Made by a program: the position numbers and the translations under genes
NCBI GenBank assembly: GCA_964520325.1
Contig: CAZFOB010000007.1
Location: 1 to 64,000, forward strand
DNA length: 64,000 nucleotides
Direction of reading: 5' to 3'
Source of the DNA: CAZFOB01 sp964520325
GTDB taxonomy: Bacteria; Actinomycetota; JAICYB01
Part shown: positions 7,723 through 16,607 of the stretch, piece after piece
Numbering within the stretch: position 1 is the stretch's first letter
Layout of the letters: the number at the start of each line of letters is the position of its first letter
The notes under the pieces: model-generated
The model's database searches: none
Seen by the model: only the letters and a program-made list of their open reading frames with translations
What the model was told of the DNA's origin: nothing

Positions 7723-8871
7723 ATGGCGTGGATCAGGAACCGACCGCTCGGGCTGGTCTACCGGGACAAGGCCAAGTCGTCCGGGGGCTACACGCTGTTC
7801 AGTCCTGTGCGAGGTCGCCATGCCGACCTGCTGGACGAGCAAGGCCGGATCGTCCACCAATGGCATCACCCTGAAGGCGTCCAGCACCTCAAGTTGCTGG
7901 GCAACGGCAACCTGTTGATCCACGCGTTGCCGCCGTCTGACGCCGAAGGTGCAGAGAACATCGGTGGGTGCTCCGCTGCACTCTTCGAGCTCGATCACGA
8001 CAGCAACGTCGTGTGGGAGTACCGCGACGTGTACATGCACCACGACTATGTGCGTCTGAGCAACGGCAACACGCTCGTCGCGCGGTGGGCGAAGCTTCCG
8101 CCCGACTTCGCCGCGCGCGTGCAAGGCGGCCATGTCTCCCCCGACGATCCGGACTGGATGTGGGGCGATGTCGTCCGCGAGATCGCTCCCGATGGATCAA
8201 CCGTTGCCGAGTGGCGGTCGTGGGAGCACCTGTCCGTCGATCATCACATCAAGTGTCCGCTCGAGAGCCGGAAGGAATGGACGCACCTCAACTCGATCGA
8301 GCTCACGCCGGAGGGCGACTGGCTGCTCAGCTTCCGTCTCACGAGCACGGTCGCGATCGTCGACGGGACGACGGGTGACGTGCGGTGGAGATGGGGGCCG
8401 GACACGCTCTCACATCAACATCACGCGACGTGGCTCGAGAACGGCAACGTCCTGATCTTCGACAACGGCTGCCATCGTCGCGAGGCCCCCTCGTTCTCGC
8501 AGATCGTCGAGGTCGATCGGGAGACCAAGGAGGTCGTCTGGAGCTACAAGGCCGAGGTGATCCTCGCGTTCTACAGCTTCATGATCAGCGGCTGCGAACG
8601 GCTGAGCAACGGCAACACGCTCATCACGGAGGGCGCAACCGGCCGGCTGTTCGAGGTGACGGCTGAGGGCGAGACCGTCTGGGAGTACGTGAGCCCATGG
8701 GTCGTCCCGAGTCGGTTCGGGCCGAGCCCCGCCGTGTTCCGGGCGTACCGCATCCCGGAAGGCGATAGCCGCCTCGCTGGGCTTGCGTTGTCGCCGGTCC
8801 CGTACGAAACGCTCAACGACAGGGTCGCCGCGTACGAGATCCTCGGCGAGGAGGACGAGCCGACGAGGTAG
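7723..8871 (+). CDS. Arylsulfotransferase-like (ASST family) beta-propeller protein
   Basis: 382 residues. Repeated blade motifs of the LxNGNxL type (LGNGNLLI, LSNGNTLVA, LENGNVLIFDNG, LSNGNTLITEG) at about 65, 110, 240 and 290 mark a propeller of the arylsulfotransferase 2 group. ASST enzymes move sulfate between phenols using an active-site His; HHDYVRLSNG and HQHHATWLENG carry candidate His. No signal peptide is visible, so it appears cytoplasmic, unlike the periplasmic ASST of enterobacteria. Whether it is a sulfotransferase is uncertain. Confidence 0.7.
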   Translation: MAWIRNRPLGLVYRDKAKSSGGYTLFSPVRGRHADLLDEQGRIVHQWHHPEGVQHLKLLGNGNLLIHALPPSDAEGAENIGGCSAALFELDHDSNVVWEYRDVYMHHDYVRLSNGNTLVARWAKLPPDFAARVQGGHVSPDDPDWMWGDVVREIAPDGSTVAEWRSWEHLSVDHHIKCPLESRKEWTHLNSIELTPEGDWLLSFRLTSTVAIVDGTTGDVRWRWGPDTLSHQHHATWLENGNVLIFDNGCHRREAPSFSQIVEVDRETKEVVWSYKAEVILAFYSFMISGCERLSNGNTLITEGATGRLFEVTAEGETVWEYVSPWVVPSRFGPSPAVFRAYRIPEGDSRLAGLALSPVPYETLNDRVAAYEILGEEDEPTR

Positions 8872-8882
8872 GCTGCCGACCT

Positions 8883-8931
8883 TCGGAGGGAGTCGCTACG
8901 CTCCGACCCTCGGAGGGAGTCGCTACGCTCC
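8883..8931 (+). repeat. Two 22-bp copies between the ASST-like and quinone reductase genes
   Basis: A 22-bp unit beginning TCGGAGGGAGTCGC is present at 8883-8904 and 8910-8931 (period 27 bp). Read on the minus strand each copy can fold as GAGCG-TAG-CG-A-CTC with one bulged base. The second copy ends 4 bp before the GTG of the next gene. Confidence 0.9.
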
Positions 8932-8935
8932 ATCC

Positions 8936-9901
8936 GTGCGACGCGTCGTTTGTCACGAAGCGGGTGCCCTCGAGAACCTCGTGATCGAGGACGCAGCGGA
9001 TCTGTTGCCCGGACCGGGTCAGGTTGTCGTTTCTGTGAAGGCGTCCGGTGTGAACTTCGTGGACGGACTGTTCGTGAAGGGCGCGTACCAGATCAAGCCG
9101 AAGACGCCGTTCACGCCGGGCGGCGAGATCGCCGGTGTCGTTTCGTCCGTCGGTGGCGGTGTCGAGGGGGTCGCCGTCGGTGCTCGCGTGATCGCGTCCT
9201 GCGGTCTGGGCGGGTTCGCCGAGCAGATCGCCGTCGGCGCCGGCTCACTCTTCCCGCTCCCCGACGTTGTGTCCTTCGAGCTGGGCGCGACGCTCGTCCA
9301 GAGCTACGCGACTGCGGTATACGCGCTCACCAACCGGACGCAGATCGCCGAAGCGGATTGGGTGCTCGTCCTCGGCGCCGGCGGAGGAGTCGGACGTGCA
9401 TGCGTCGATGTGGCACGAAGCCTCGGTGGTCGCGTCATCGGCGTCGGCTCGAGCGACGCGAAACGTCAGGCAGCGATCGATGCTGGCGCCGTTGCGACCA
9501 TCGATCCATTGGAGGACATCAAGACTCGCGCGCGAGAGATCTCGGGAGGCGGCGTCGACGTCGTCATCGATCCCGTCGGCGGTGAGCTTGCCGAGCCGGC
9601 GCTGCGGAGCTTGCGATGGGGCGGACGCTACCTCGTCATCGGTTTCGTCGCCGGCATCCCGCGGCTTCCGCTCAACCAGATCTTGCTCAACAGCCGGACG
9701 GTGATCGGCATCGAGTGGGGAGCATGGGCGATGCGCTTCCCGGACGACAACCGCGCACTCATCAGCGACATCCTCGAGCGCGTTGCATCGGATCGACTGC
9801 ATCCGGCCACGCCGACGGTTGCCAAGCTCGACGAGGTCGTCAACGTGCTGCGCGACTTCGAGGAGCGGAAGGTCACGGGCCGGGTGGTGCTCGTCCCCTG
9901 A
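8936..9901 (+). CDS. Zinc-free NADPH:quinone oxidoreductase (MDR family)
   Basis: 321 residues. SGVNFVDGLFVKGAY (about 35-49) and PGGEIAGVV are hallmarks of the quinone-reductase branch of medium-chain dehydrogenases. LGAGGGVGRACVDVARSLGG (about 145-164) is the NADPH-binding Rossmann turn. No catalytic or structural zinc Cys set is present. The GTG start at 8936 follows the tandem repeat; longer upstream reading would translate the repeat. It leads directly into mscR 14 bp later and probably shares a transcript. Confidence 0.85.
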   Translation: MRRVVCHEAGALENLVIEDAADLLPGPGQVVVSVKASGVNFVDGLFVKGAYQIKPKTPFTPGGEIAGVVSSVGGGVEGVAVGARVIASCGLGGFAEQIAVGAGSLFPLPDVVSFELGATLVQSYATAVYALTNRTQIAEADWVLVLGAGGGVGRACVDVARSLGGRVIGVGSSDAKRQAAIDAGAVATIDPLEDIKTRAREISGGGVDVVIDPVGGELAEPALRSLRWGGRYLVIGFVAGIPRLPLNQILLNSRTVIGIEWGAWAMRFPDDNRALISDILERVASDRLHPATPTVAKLDEVVNVLRDFEERKVTGRVVLVP

Positions 9902-9915
9902 ACGACGTACGCGGA

Positions 9916-10992
9916 GTGATCGCTTCGGCTCAGGGTGCGCCCGTCGAGATCGTCACCATCCGCGTGCCCGATCCCGGCCCGGGCGAGGCTCTCGTGCGCA
10001 TCAAGGCGTGCGGGGTCTGCCACACCGACCTGCACTATCGCGATGGCGCGATCAACGATGACTTCCCGTTCTTCCTCGGACACGAGGCGTCCGGCGTCGT
10101 TGAGAAGGTCGGCGAGAAAGTCGGCGAAGACGTCGACGGCATCTCCGTCGGTGACTTCGTGATCATCGCCTGGCGAGCGCCCTGCGGCACGTGCCGTTCG
10201 TGCAGGCGCGGACGTCCGTGGTACTGCTTCGACAGCCGCAACGCTCGGCAGAAGATGACGCTCGATGACGGGACCGAGGTCTCGCCCGCGCTCGGCATCG
10301 GCGCGTTCGCCGAGCTCACGTTGGTTGCTTCCGCTCAGTGCGTGCCGGTCAACGCGTCGGCGCCCCCCGAAGTCGCCGGACTGATCGGGTGCGGCGTGAT
10401 GGCGGGCCTCGGCGCGGCGATGTACACGGGCAGCGTCAGCACCGGCGACACCGTCGCCGTGTTCGGCTGCGGGGGTGTGGGAGACGCGGCGATCTTGGGG
10501 GCTTCGCTGTCGGGTGCCCACAAGATCATCGCGGTCGATCTCGACGTCCGAAAGCTCGAATGGGCGCGGGACTTCGGCGCGACCGATGTCGTCGACGCCT
10601 CGAAGGGCGATCCCGTCGAGGCGATCAGAGCGCTCACCGGCGGATTCGGTGTGGACGTCGCGATCGAAGCGGTCGGTCGTCCCGAGACGATGCTGCAAGC
10701 GTTCTATGCGCGCGATCACGCGGGAACGATGGTGCAGGTTGGCGTCCCGGATCCGACGATGACGTGGGAGCTTCCTGCGCAGGAGTTCTTCGGACGAGGC
10801 GGCGCGCTCAAGCCGTCGTGGTACGGCGACTGCTTGCCGTCCCGCGACTTTCCGATGCTCGTCGATCTGTTCCTGCAGGGACGATTGCCGCTCGACCGGT
10901 TCGTTTCGGAAACGATCCCGCTCGACGGCGTGGAGGAGGCGTTTTCGAAGATGCAGCGAGGCGAAGTGTTGCGCAGCGTGGTGTTGTTCTGA
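9916..10992 (+). CDS. mscR: S-(hydroxymethyl)mycothiol dehydrogenase
   Basis: 358 residues from GTG 9916. It carries the full zinc alcohol dehydrogenase signature: CGVCHTDLHY and GHEASGVV for catalytic zinc, CGTCRSCRRGRPWYC for structural zinc, and FGCGGVGDAAILGA for NAD. The long matches to MscR (NARQKMTLDDGTE, ALKPSWYGDCLPSRDFPML, MQRGEVLRSVV) are specific. MscR oxidises the formaldehyde-mycothiol adduct and also reduces S-nitrosomycothiol, so the host should make mycothiol. Family members usually begin a few residues earlier (VRGVIA). The only in-frame earlier start is CTG 9898, which overlaps the previous stop, so the true start is open. Confidence 0.9.
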   Translation: MIASAQGAPVEIVTIRVPDPGPGEALVRIKACGVCHTDLHYRDGAINDDFPFFLGHEASGVVEKVGEKVGEDVDGISVGDFVIIAWRAPCGTCRSCRRGRPWYCFDSRNARQKMTLDDGTEVSPALGIGAFAELTLVASAQCVPVNASAPPEVAGLIGCGVMAGLGAAMYTGSVSTGDTVAVFGCGGVGDAAILGASLSGAHKIIAVDLDVRKLEWARDFGATDVVDASKGDPVEAIRALTGGFGVDVAIEAVGRPETMLQAFYARDHAGTMVQVGVPDPTMTWELPAQEFFGRGGALKPSWYGDCLPSRDFPMLVDLFLQGRLPLDRFVSETIPLDGVEEAFSKMQRGEVLRSVVLF

Positions 10993-11996
10993 TGTCGCCT
11001 ATCGCTCAGAGGCCGCTGGGCTCCCAAGGCCTCGTCGTTTCAGCCCAGGGGCTCGGCTGCATGGGGATGAGCGAGTTCTACGGCGAGGCCGACGAAGGCG
11101 AGTCGATCGCGACCATCGAACGTGCGATCGAGCTCGGTGTGAACTTCCTCGATACCGCCGACGTCTACGGACCGTTCAAGAACGAGGAGCTCGTCGGGCG
11201 TGTCATCCGACAACGTCGCGACGACGTGGTGCTCGCGACGAAGTTCGGCATCGTCCGCGACCTCGACGATCCCACGCGACGGGGGATCGACGGCTCGCCG
11301 GACTACGTCCGCGCGAGCTGCGATGCGTCGCTCCGACGTCTCGGCATCGACCATATCGACCTCTACTACCAGCATCGGGTCGACGCGACGGTGCCGATCG
11401 AGGAAACGGTGGGCGCGATGGCCGGCCTGATCGCTGCCGGCAAAGTGCGGTATCTCGGCCTTTCGGAGGCCGGTCCGGAGACTGTGCGTCGCGCGCATGC
11501 CACGCACCCGATCACCGCACTTCAGAGCGAGTGGTCGCTGTGGTCGCGCGACCTGGAGGCCGACATCCTGCCGGTCGTCCGCGAGCTCGGTGTCGCGCTC
11601 GTCGCCTACAGCCCGCTCGGCCGCGGGTTCCTCACGGGCCAGATCAAGAGTCCGGACGACTTCGCGGCCGATGACTTCCGGCGCTTCCAGCCGCGGTTCC
11701 AAGGTGAGAACTTCGACAAGAACCTGGAGCTCGTCGATCAGATCAAAGTGATGGCCGCCGAGCTGGACGTTACCGCCGGACAGCTCGCTCTCGCGTGGGT
11801 GCACGCGCAGGGCGACGACGTCTTCCCGATCCCGGGGACGAAGCGGCGAACCTACCTCGAGGAGAACGTCGCCGCATTCGACGTGACTCTGTCCGCCGAT
11901 GATCTCACGCGGCTCGACGACAACGTTGCGGCTGCGGTGGGTGACCGCTACCCGGACATGCGCTGGGTGAAGATCGAGAGCGCGCCCGAGAACTGA
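10992..11996 (+). CDS. Aldo/keto reductase
   Basis: 334 residues and a TIM-barrel aldo/keto reductase. The catalytic tetrad is visible: Asp and Tyr in DTADVYGP (about 55-62), Lys in ATKFGI (about 87), His in YYQHR (about 126). SPLGRGFLTG and IPGTKR near the C-terminal side bind NADPH. The ATG shares one base with the mscR stop (TGATG), so it is translationally coupled to mscR and likely reduces a related aldehyde or ketone. Confidence 0.88.
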   Translation: MSPIAQRPLGSQGLVVSAQGLGCMGMSEFYGEADEGESIATIERAIELGVNFLDTADVYGPFKNEELVGRVIRQRRDDVVLATKFGIVRDLDDPTRRGIDGSPDYVRASCDASLRRLGIDHIDLYYQHRVDATVPIEETVGAMAGLIAAGKVRYLGLSEAGPETVRRAHATHPITALQSEWSLWSRDLEADILPVVRELGVALVAYSPLGRGFLTGQIKSPDDFAADDFRRFQPRFQGENFDKNLELVDQIKVMAAELDVTAGQLALAWVHAQGDDVFPIPGTKRRTYLEENVAAFDVTLSADDLTRLDDNVAAAVGDRYPDMRWVKIESAPEN

Positions 11997-12047
11997 ACCG
12001 CCGGTCGGCGAGCGAGCACGGAGCGTGATGTGCGACGCTTCGGCCCG

Positions 12048-12851
12048 ATGTCGTTCGTCCAGATCGAGAAGCCACGCGACCATGTGTCGCTCGTTACGTT
12101 GAACCGTCCGGAGCGTATGAACGCGATGGCGTTCGACGTGATGATCCCGTTCCGCGAGGCGTTGACCGAGATCGGCAGCGACAACGACACACGCGTCGTC
12201 GTCGTCACGGGGGCCGGGCACGGTTTCTGCTCGGGCGCGGATCACGAGGACGCCGGCATCGTGCCCAACATCGACGGACTCACGATCCCGACGATCGCCT
12301 TGCGGGCGATGGAGCTGCTCGACGATGTCATCGCCACCATCCGCAAGCTCCACCAGCCGGTGATCGCAGCGGTGAACGGAGCAGCGATCGGCGGCGGGAT
12401 GTGCCTTGCGCTGGCGTGCGACGTGCGCATCGCATCGGAGGCCGCGTACTTCCGTGCCGCCGGGATCAACAACGGTCTCACGGCGAGTGAGCTTGGTATC
12501 AGTTACCTCTTGCCGAGAGCGATCGGATCGTCGCGTGCGTTCGACATCATGCTCTCGGGACGCGACGTCGATTCGGCCGAGGCCTCGCGCATCGGTCTGG
12601 TGTCCGAAACGGTGGGGGCCGATCAGTTGCTGGACACGTGCTACGCATACGCCGAGCGGATGATCGGGTTCAGCCGTCCCGGTCTCGAACTCACCAAGCG
12701 CATGCTCTGGGACTCGCTCGATGCAAGCAGCCTCGGTGCGCACATCCATCACGAGGGGATCGCGCAACTGTTCGTCCGGCTGACGACGAAGAACTTCGAA
12801 GAGTCGGTTCGCGCGCGCAAAGAGAAGCGCAAGCCGGTCTTCAAGGACTGA
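12048..12851 (+). CDS. Enoyl-CoA hydratase (crotonase) family protein
   Basis: 267 residues. NRPERMNAM, GAGHGFCSGADHED and AAVNGAAIGGGMCLALACD are the crotonase loops; Gly and Ala amides near 70 and 115 form the oxyanion hole. The C-terminal helix ends in EKRKPVFKD, a common hydratase ending. ATG 12048 is preferred over a GTG at 12030. It overlaps the following alpha/beta hydrolase by one base. The acyl-CoA substrate cannot be read from sequence. Confidence 0.85.
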   Translation: MSFVQIEKPRDHVSLVTLNRPERMNAMAFDVMIPFREALTEIGSDNDTRVVVVTGAGHGFCSGADHEDAGIVPNIDGLTIPTIALRAMELLDDVIATIRKLHQPVIAAVNGAAIGGGMCLALACDVRIASEAAYFRAAGINNGLTASELGISYLLPRAIGSSRAFDIMLSGRDVDSAEASRIGLVSETVGADQLLDTCYAYAERMIGFSRPGLELTKRMLWDSLDASSLGAHIHHEGIAQLFVRLTTKNFEESVRARKEKRKPVFKD

Positions 12852-13609
12852 TGGCGCGGCGTAGACGAGGTTCCCTGCTTGCCCGAGAAGTTCCCCGTGC
12901 GGCGCAAGAGTTCGGATCGTTCGTGCTCGCGCGTCGGAAGCTGCGCTCTGGAATCCGCGGTGACGGCCGTCCGGTGCTGGTGATGCCGGGCCTGATGGGT
13001 AGCGACGGGTCGACGCTGGCTCTTCGTCGGCTCCTTCGCGGTCTCGGTTACCACATGCACGCATGGCGACTCGGTCGCAACATCGGACCAACCGATCGGA
13101 TCATCGACGGACTCGGCGACCGTGTCCGCGCGTTGCTCGAAGAGCACGGACAACCCCTCACACTCATCGGACACAGCCTCGGCGGCGTCTACGCGCGCGA
13201 GATCGCACGTTCTGCGCCGGACGCGGTGCGTCAGGTGATCACCCTCGGTTCACCTGTGCGACGTCCCACGGGCCGATCGGGGGAGGGTAGTGCTGCGGCA
13301 CCGATCTTCCAAGCACTCTCACCGATGCACAGTGATCGCGTGAAAGGCGCCGATCCGGATCGGATGCTGCAGCCGCTGCCCGTCCCGCTTACCGCGATCG
13401 TCACGAAGAGTGACGGCGTCGTCCCGTGGCGTTTGTGCCTGCCGACGCCATCCTCGCGGACGGAGATCGTAGTCGTGCGGGGGAGCCACAGCGGACTCAT
13501 CCACAACCCGGCCGCGGTCAGCATCATCGTCGACCGGCTCGGACGAGACGAGTGGGAACCGTTCGTCGAGCGGGACGACATCGCCGCCCAGATCTGGCGC
13601 GAGCAGTAG
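12851..13609 (+). CDS. Alpha/beta hydrolase (lipase-like)
   Basis: 252 residues. PVLVMPGLMGSDGST (about 38-52) provides the oxyanion strand, GHSLGGVYAREIA (about 103-115) the nucleophile elbow with Ser105, TKSDGVVPW the acid turn, and GSHSGLIHNP the catalytic His region near 220. The absence of an HGxG loop suggests an esterase or lipase acting on hydrophobic esters. The stop is followed at once by a three-copy 16-bp repeat. Confidence 0.8.
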   Translation: MARRRRGSLLAREVPRAAQEFGSFVLARRKLRSGIRGDGRPVLVMPGLMGSDGSTLALRRLLRGLGYHMHAWRLGRNIGPTDRIIDGLGDRVRALLEEHGQPLTLIGHSLGGVYAREIARSAPDAVRQVITLGSPVRRPTGRSGEGSAAAPIFQALSPMHSDRVKGADPDRMLQPLPVPLTAIVTKSDGVVPWRLCLPTPSSRTEIVVVRGSHSGLIHNPAAVSIIVDRLGRDEWEPFVERDDIAAQIWREQ

Positions 13610-13657
13610 CCGGTACCATCTCGCGCCGGTACCATCTCGCGCCGGTACCATCTCGCG
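13610..13657 (+). repeat. 16-bp unit in three perfect tandem copies
   Basis: CCGGTACCATCTCGCG is repeated exactly at 13610-13625, 13626-13641 and 13642-13657. It fills most of the 67-bp gap between the alpha/beta hydrolase stop and the carboxylesterase start. Each unit contains the palindrome GGTACC. Confidence 0.97.
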
Positions 13658-13676
13658 CCCAAGTAGCATCTTGTGG

Positions 13677-15143
13677 ATGGAACCGATCGCGACGACGGTC
13701 TCAGGCAAGGTCCGTGGCTTCATCGAAGAAGACGCTCGGGTCTTCCTCGGGATCCCGTTCGCCGCTCCGCCTTTCGGCGAGCACCGGTTCGCTGCTCCCG
13801 CGTCCGTCGAGGGCTGGGACGGCGTGCGCGATGCGCTGAAGCACGGGCCGACCGCTCCACAGAAGGACCCGGTCGCCACGATCATCCCCGAGCCGGTGGA
13901 ACCCGGGGAGGACATCCTCAACCTCAACATCTACACACCGGATCTCGGTGCTGCGTCGCTTCCGGTCTTCGTCTGGATCCACGGAGGCGGATTCGTCTCG
14001 GGATGCAACCGCAGCCCGTGGTATCGCGGCACGCGTTTCGCGCGTGACGGCGTCGTGCTCGTGAACATCGGCTACCGGCTCGGCGTCGAGGGGTTCATCG
14101 ATCTCGTCGGCGCCCCGAGCAACCGCGCCGTGCTCGACTGGATAGCCGGACTCGAGTGGGTGCAGGAGAACATCGCGAGCTTCGGCGGCGATCCAAGCAA
14201 CGTCACGATCGGCGGACAGTCCGCCGGGTCTGCGGCCTGTCTCACGCTGGCGGCAAACCCTGCTACGCACGGCCTCTTCGGACGCGTCGTCGCCATGAGC
14301 GGCACGTCCGATACGCGCATGCCGCGCGAAGCGCTTACCGAACTGGGACAGAAGATGGCCGCGCACCTGGGCGTGTGCGCAACGCGTGAGGACTTCGCGC
14401 GATTCACGCCGAACGATCTCATCGATGCCCACGACGCCGTTGGACACAATCCGTTCACCGCACAAGCGCTCGGTGCCTCCTTCGATCCGCGATCGCCCGC
14501 GCTCAAGCCGGCGGTCGACGGTGAGGTGATCCGGGATCATCCGTTCCGCGTGATCGCCGACGGTGGAACACGCGAGATCGATCTCCTCACCGGGGCCACG
14601 AGCAACGAGATCAACGGCGTGATCCATATGCAGGTAGACGAGGAGACGGCCGCGAAGGCGATCGGTGCGATGGGACTCATCGGCGAGCGGCTCGATCGAT
14701 ACATGGGGCACACCGGTGCCGTGAATCCCGTCGCGGCGCTGGCTCAGGCGTCCACCGATCGCGCGTTCCGCGGACCGCTCGCGCAGACGCTCGAGGACCG
14801 TGCCGCCACGGGCGCCGAACGTGTCGGTAGCACGTTCGCCTACGAGTACAAGCGTCCCTCGCCGTTGTATGACGGGCTCGCGGGGGCCGCGCACTGCCTC
14901 GACATCCCCTTCGCGTTCGACAACCTCGATGCCGAACGCGTCGAGGACGGACTGATCGGTCCGAACCCTCCGCAGGCGCTCGCCGACGAGATGCACGGCG
15001 CGTGGGTGAGCTTCGTGAGGACGGGAGACGCCGGCTGGCCGGCCTATGAGATCAACCGGCGTGCGGTGAAACTCTTCGACGACACCTCAGCGGTTGTGGA
15101 CGATCACTTCGCCGTCGAGCGTGACTTGTTCGGACGAAGATGA
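13677..15143 (+). CDS. Type B carboxylesterase
   Basis: 488 residues, the normal family length. The oxyanion loop is WIHGGGFVSG (about 99-108), the nucleophile is in GGDPSNVTIGGQSAGSAA (Ser near 183), the acid is likely in GATSNEINGV (about 304), and the His is in GAAHCLDIPFAF (about 405). It lacks an obvious signal peptide and is likely intracellular. ATG 13677 is preferred over TTG 13671. It overlaps the next crotonase by ATGA, so the two may act in sequence on an esterified acid. Confidence 0.87.
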   Translation: MEPIATTVSGKVRGFIEEDARVFLGIPFAAPPFGEHRFAAPASVEGWDGVRDALKHGPTAPQKDPVATIIPEPVEPGEDILNLNIYTPDLGAASLPVFVWIHGGGFVSGCNRSPWYRGTRFARDGVVLVNIGYRLGVEGFIDLVGAPSNRAVLDWIAGLEWVQENIASFGGDPSNVTIGGQSAGSAACLTLAANPATHGLFGRVVAMSGTSDTRMPREALTELGQKMAAHLGVCATREDFARFTPNDLIDAHDAVGHNPFTAQALGASFDPRSPALKPAVDGEVIRDHPFRVIADGGTREIDLLTGATSNEINGVIHMQVDEETAAKAIGAMGLIGERLDRYMGHTGAVNPVAALAQASTDRAFRGPLAQTLEDRAATGAERVGSTFAYEYKRPSPLYDGLAGAAHCLDIPFAFDNLDAERVEDGLIGPNPPQALADEMHGAWVSFVRTGDAGWPAYEINRRAVKLFDDTSAVVDDHFAVERDLFGRR

Positions 15144-15931
15144 GCCCTTCTGGCTCTGGTCGCGTCCGTTTGGAGGTCGACGGCGCGATCGCGACGATCA
15201 CCAACGACAATCCGGACAAGCACAACGCCTTCGACGACGAGATGGACGCGCGTCTGTTCGAGATTTTCGCGGAGCTCAAGGCACGACCGGACGTGCGTGC
15301 CGTCATCTGGCGGGGCGTTGGCAAGTCGTTCTCCTCTGGCCGTGACGTCGCCGCGATAGGAAACGTCAAGATCGCGATGTCGCATCACGAGCTGATGCGG
15401 CGCGGCCACCGCGGCATCCAGCAGCTGTGGGAGCTCGACGCGCCGGTGATCGTGGCGTGCAAAGGGTGGGTGATGGGTGGATCGTTCCAACGCGCGTTGC
15501 TCTGCGACATCCGTGTGGCGGCTGAGGGAACTCGTTTTCGCCTTCCGGAAGCGACGTACGGCGTGATCCCGGACACCGGGGGAGTAGCTGTGCTTCACCA
15601 GATGTGCGGGCATGGCGTCGTGAGCGACCTGGTCCTTACCGGCCGCGTAATGGACGTCACAGAGGCGCTCGGCCACGGGATCGTGAGTCGCGTAGTGCCG
15701 GAAGCCGACCTCGATGCGACAGTGCAACAGATGGCTGAGCACATCGCGTCGCTTCCCGCCGTGACGGTGAAGATGGCGCGGGAAGTGATCCGGCATCTCG
15801 CGACTCCGCAGGTCCGCCGGTCGATGAGCGACGAGATGATCTACCAGACGTTCGTCAACCGTAGCGACGATTTCGCCGAGTTCAGAGCAGCGCGGGCTGA
15901 CGAACGCGAGCCCGATTACTCGGGCAGCTAG
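15140..15931 (+). CDS. Enoyl-CoA hydratase/isomerase family protein
   Basis: 263 residues of crotonase fold. NDNPDKHNAFDDEM (about 22-35) and GVGKSFSSGRDVAAIG (about 57-72) correspond to the CoA-binding regions. VACKGWVMGGSFQRALLCDIRVA (from about 111) is the second oxyanion segment, with Ser and Phe in place of the usual Gly-Leu. PEATYGVIPDTGG holds the downstream acidic position. Start by ATGA overlap with the esterase. The VapBC module begins 37 bp after its stop. Confidence 0.82.
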   Translation: MSPSGSGRVRLEVDGAIATITNDNPDKHNAFDDEMDARLFEIFAELKARPDVRAVIWRGVGKSFSSGRDVAAIGNVKIAMSHHELMRRGHRGIQQLWELDAPVIVACKGWVMGGSFQRALLCDIRVAAEGTRFRLPEATYGVIPDTGGVAVLHQMCGHGVVSDLVLTGRVMDVTEALGHGIVSRVVPEADLDATVQQMAEHIASLPAVTVKMAREVIRHLATPQVRRSMSDEMIYQTFVNRSDDFAEFRAARADEREPDYSGS

Positions 15932-15937
15932 CTATGA

Positions 15938-15947
15938 TGTGTACACA
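15938..15947. promoter_or_regulatory. Candidate VapB operator and -10 element
   Basis: TGTGTACACA is a perfect 10-bp palindrome 21 bp before the vapB start. A TATGAT hexamer at 15933-15938 touches it and would serve as a -10 box. VapB proteins usually bind short palindromes over their own promoter. The base composition here is more AT-rich than in flanking genes. Confidence 0.45.
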
Positions 15948-15968
15948 GTGCTGTGGTAGTGTGTATGC

Positions 15969-16196
15969 ATGCTCAAGCGAACGACCATAGAGATCGACCA
16001 GGAGCTATTAGCTCGCGCGAAGCACGCGCTCGGGGCGAAGACGACGAGAGCAACCGTGGAGGAAGCTCTGCGCCGCGCTTCGGAGGGGGCCGAGGATGCG
16101 GCGCAAGAGCGAGCGGCGCGCCAGATGAGGTTCCTAGAGCGTCTCGGCGACCACCTCGATCTCGAAGTCCTCGCATCGGGCGAGATGTGGCGGTAG
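15969..16196 (+). CDS. vapB: VapB-family antitoxin
   Basis: 75 residues. The N-terminal MLKRTTIEIDQELLARAKHAL is the standard ribbon-helix-helix VapB start, followed by the TTRATVEEALRRA helix. The charged C-terminal half would occupy the VapC active site. ATG 15969 follows the palindrome; the end overlaps the vapC start. Confidence 0.85.
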   Translation: MLKRTTIEIDQELLARAKHALGAKTTRATVEEALRRASEGAEDAAQERAARQMRFLERLGDHLDLEVLASGEMWR

Positions 16197-16588
16197 CCGG
16201 ATGGCTGCTCGACAAGAGCGCCGCGGCCCGCTCGCGCGACCCGGTGATGGGCCCGCAGCTCGCGGAGCTCGCAGGGTCTCTCTTCGTATGTCCGGTGGGT
16301 GAGCTTGAACAGCTCTACTCGGCCCGCTCCGCGGCGGAATACGACCGGCACAAGGCGGACCTCCGACGAGACTTCCCGATGGCCGCAGCGCCGGCCGACA
16401 TCCTCGAGCGCGCCCTTGTCCTCCAGCGCGATCTTGCTCACCATCACGGTCTCTGGCATCGCACGCCGATCCCCGATCTGCTGATCGCCGAGACGGCACT
16501 TCATCACGGCCTTGGCGTCGTCCACGTCGACGCAGACTTCGACCGGATCGCGGAGGTTCGACCGCTCGTCGTCCGACGACTTGGTTAG
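16187..16588 (+). CDS. vapC: VapC-type PIN-domain ribonuclease toxin
   Basis: 133 residues starting at GTG 16187, overlapping vapB by 10 bp. WLLDKSAAARS holds the first PIN Asp (about 9), the CPVGELEQLYSAR helix carries an acidic residue near 40, and TPIPDLLIAETAL plus VHVDADFDRIA supply the later Asp residues. This is a complete acidic quartet for Mg-dependent RNA cleavage. Confidence 0.85.
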   Translation: MAVAGWLLDKSAAARSRDPVMGPQLAELAGSLFVCPVGELEQLYSARSAAEYDRHKADLRRDFPMAAAPADILERALVLQRDLAHHHGLWHRTPIPDLLIAETALHHGLGVVHVDADFDRIAEVRPLVVRRLG

Positions 16589-16607
16589 TCGCGCGTGCCG
16601 ACCAGAT

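Noticed and set aside
11040..13091. 683-codon open frame on the minus strand
   Set aside because: It lies antisense to an aldo/keto reductase, a crotonase and a hydrolase with clear motifs. Its translation is Arg/Asp/Glu/Val-rich with no domain, the usual shadow in high-GC DNA.
13610..13657. Possible CRISPR array (three direct repeats)
   Set aside because: The 16-bp copies are contiguous with no spacers and there are no cas genes; it is a simple tandem repeat.
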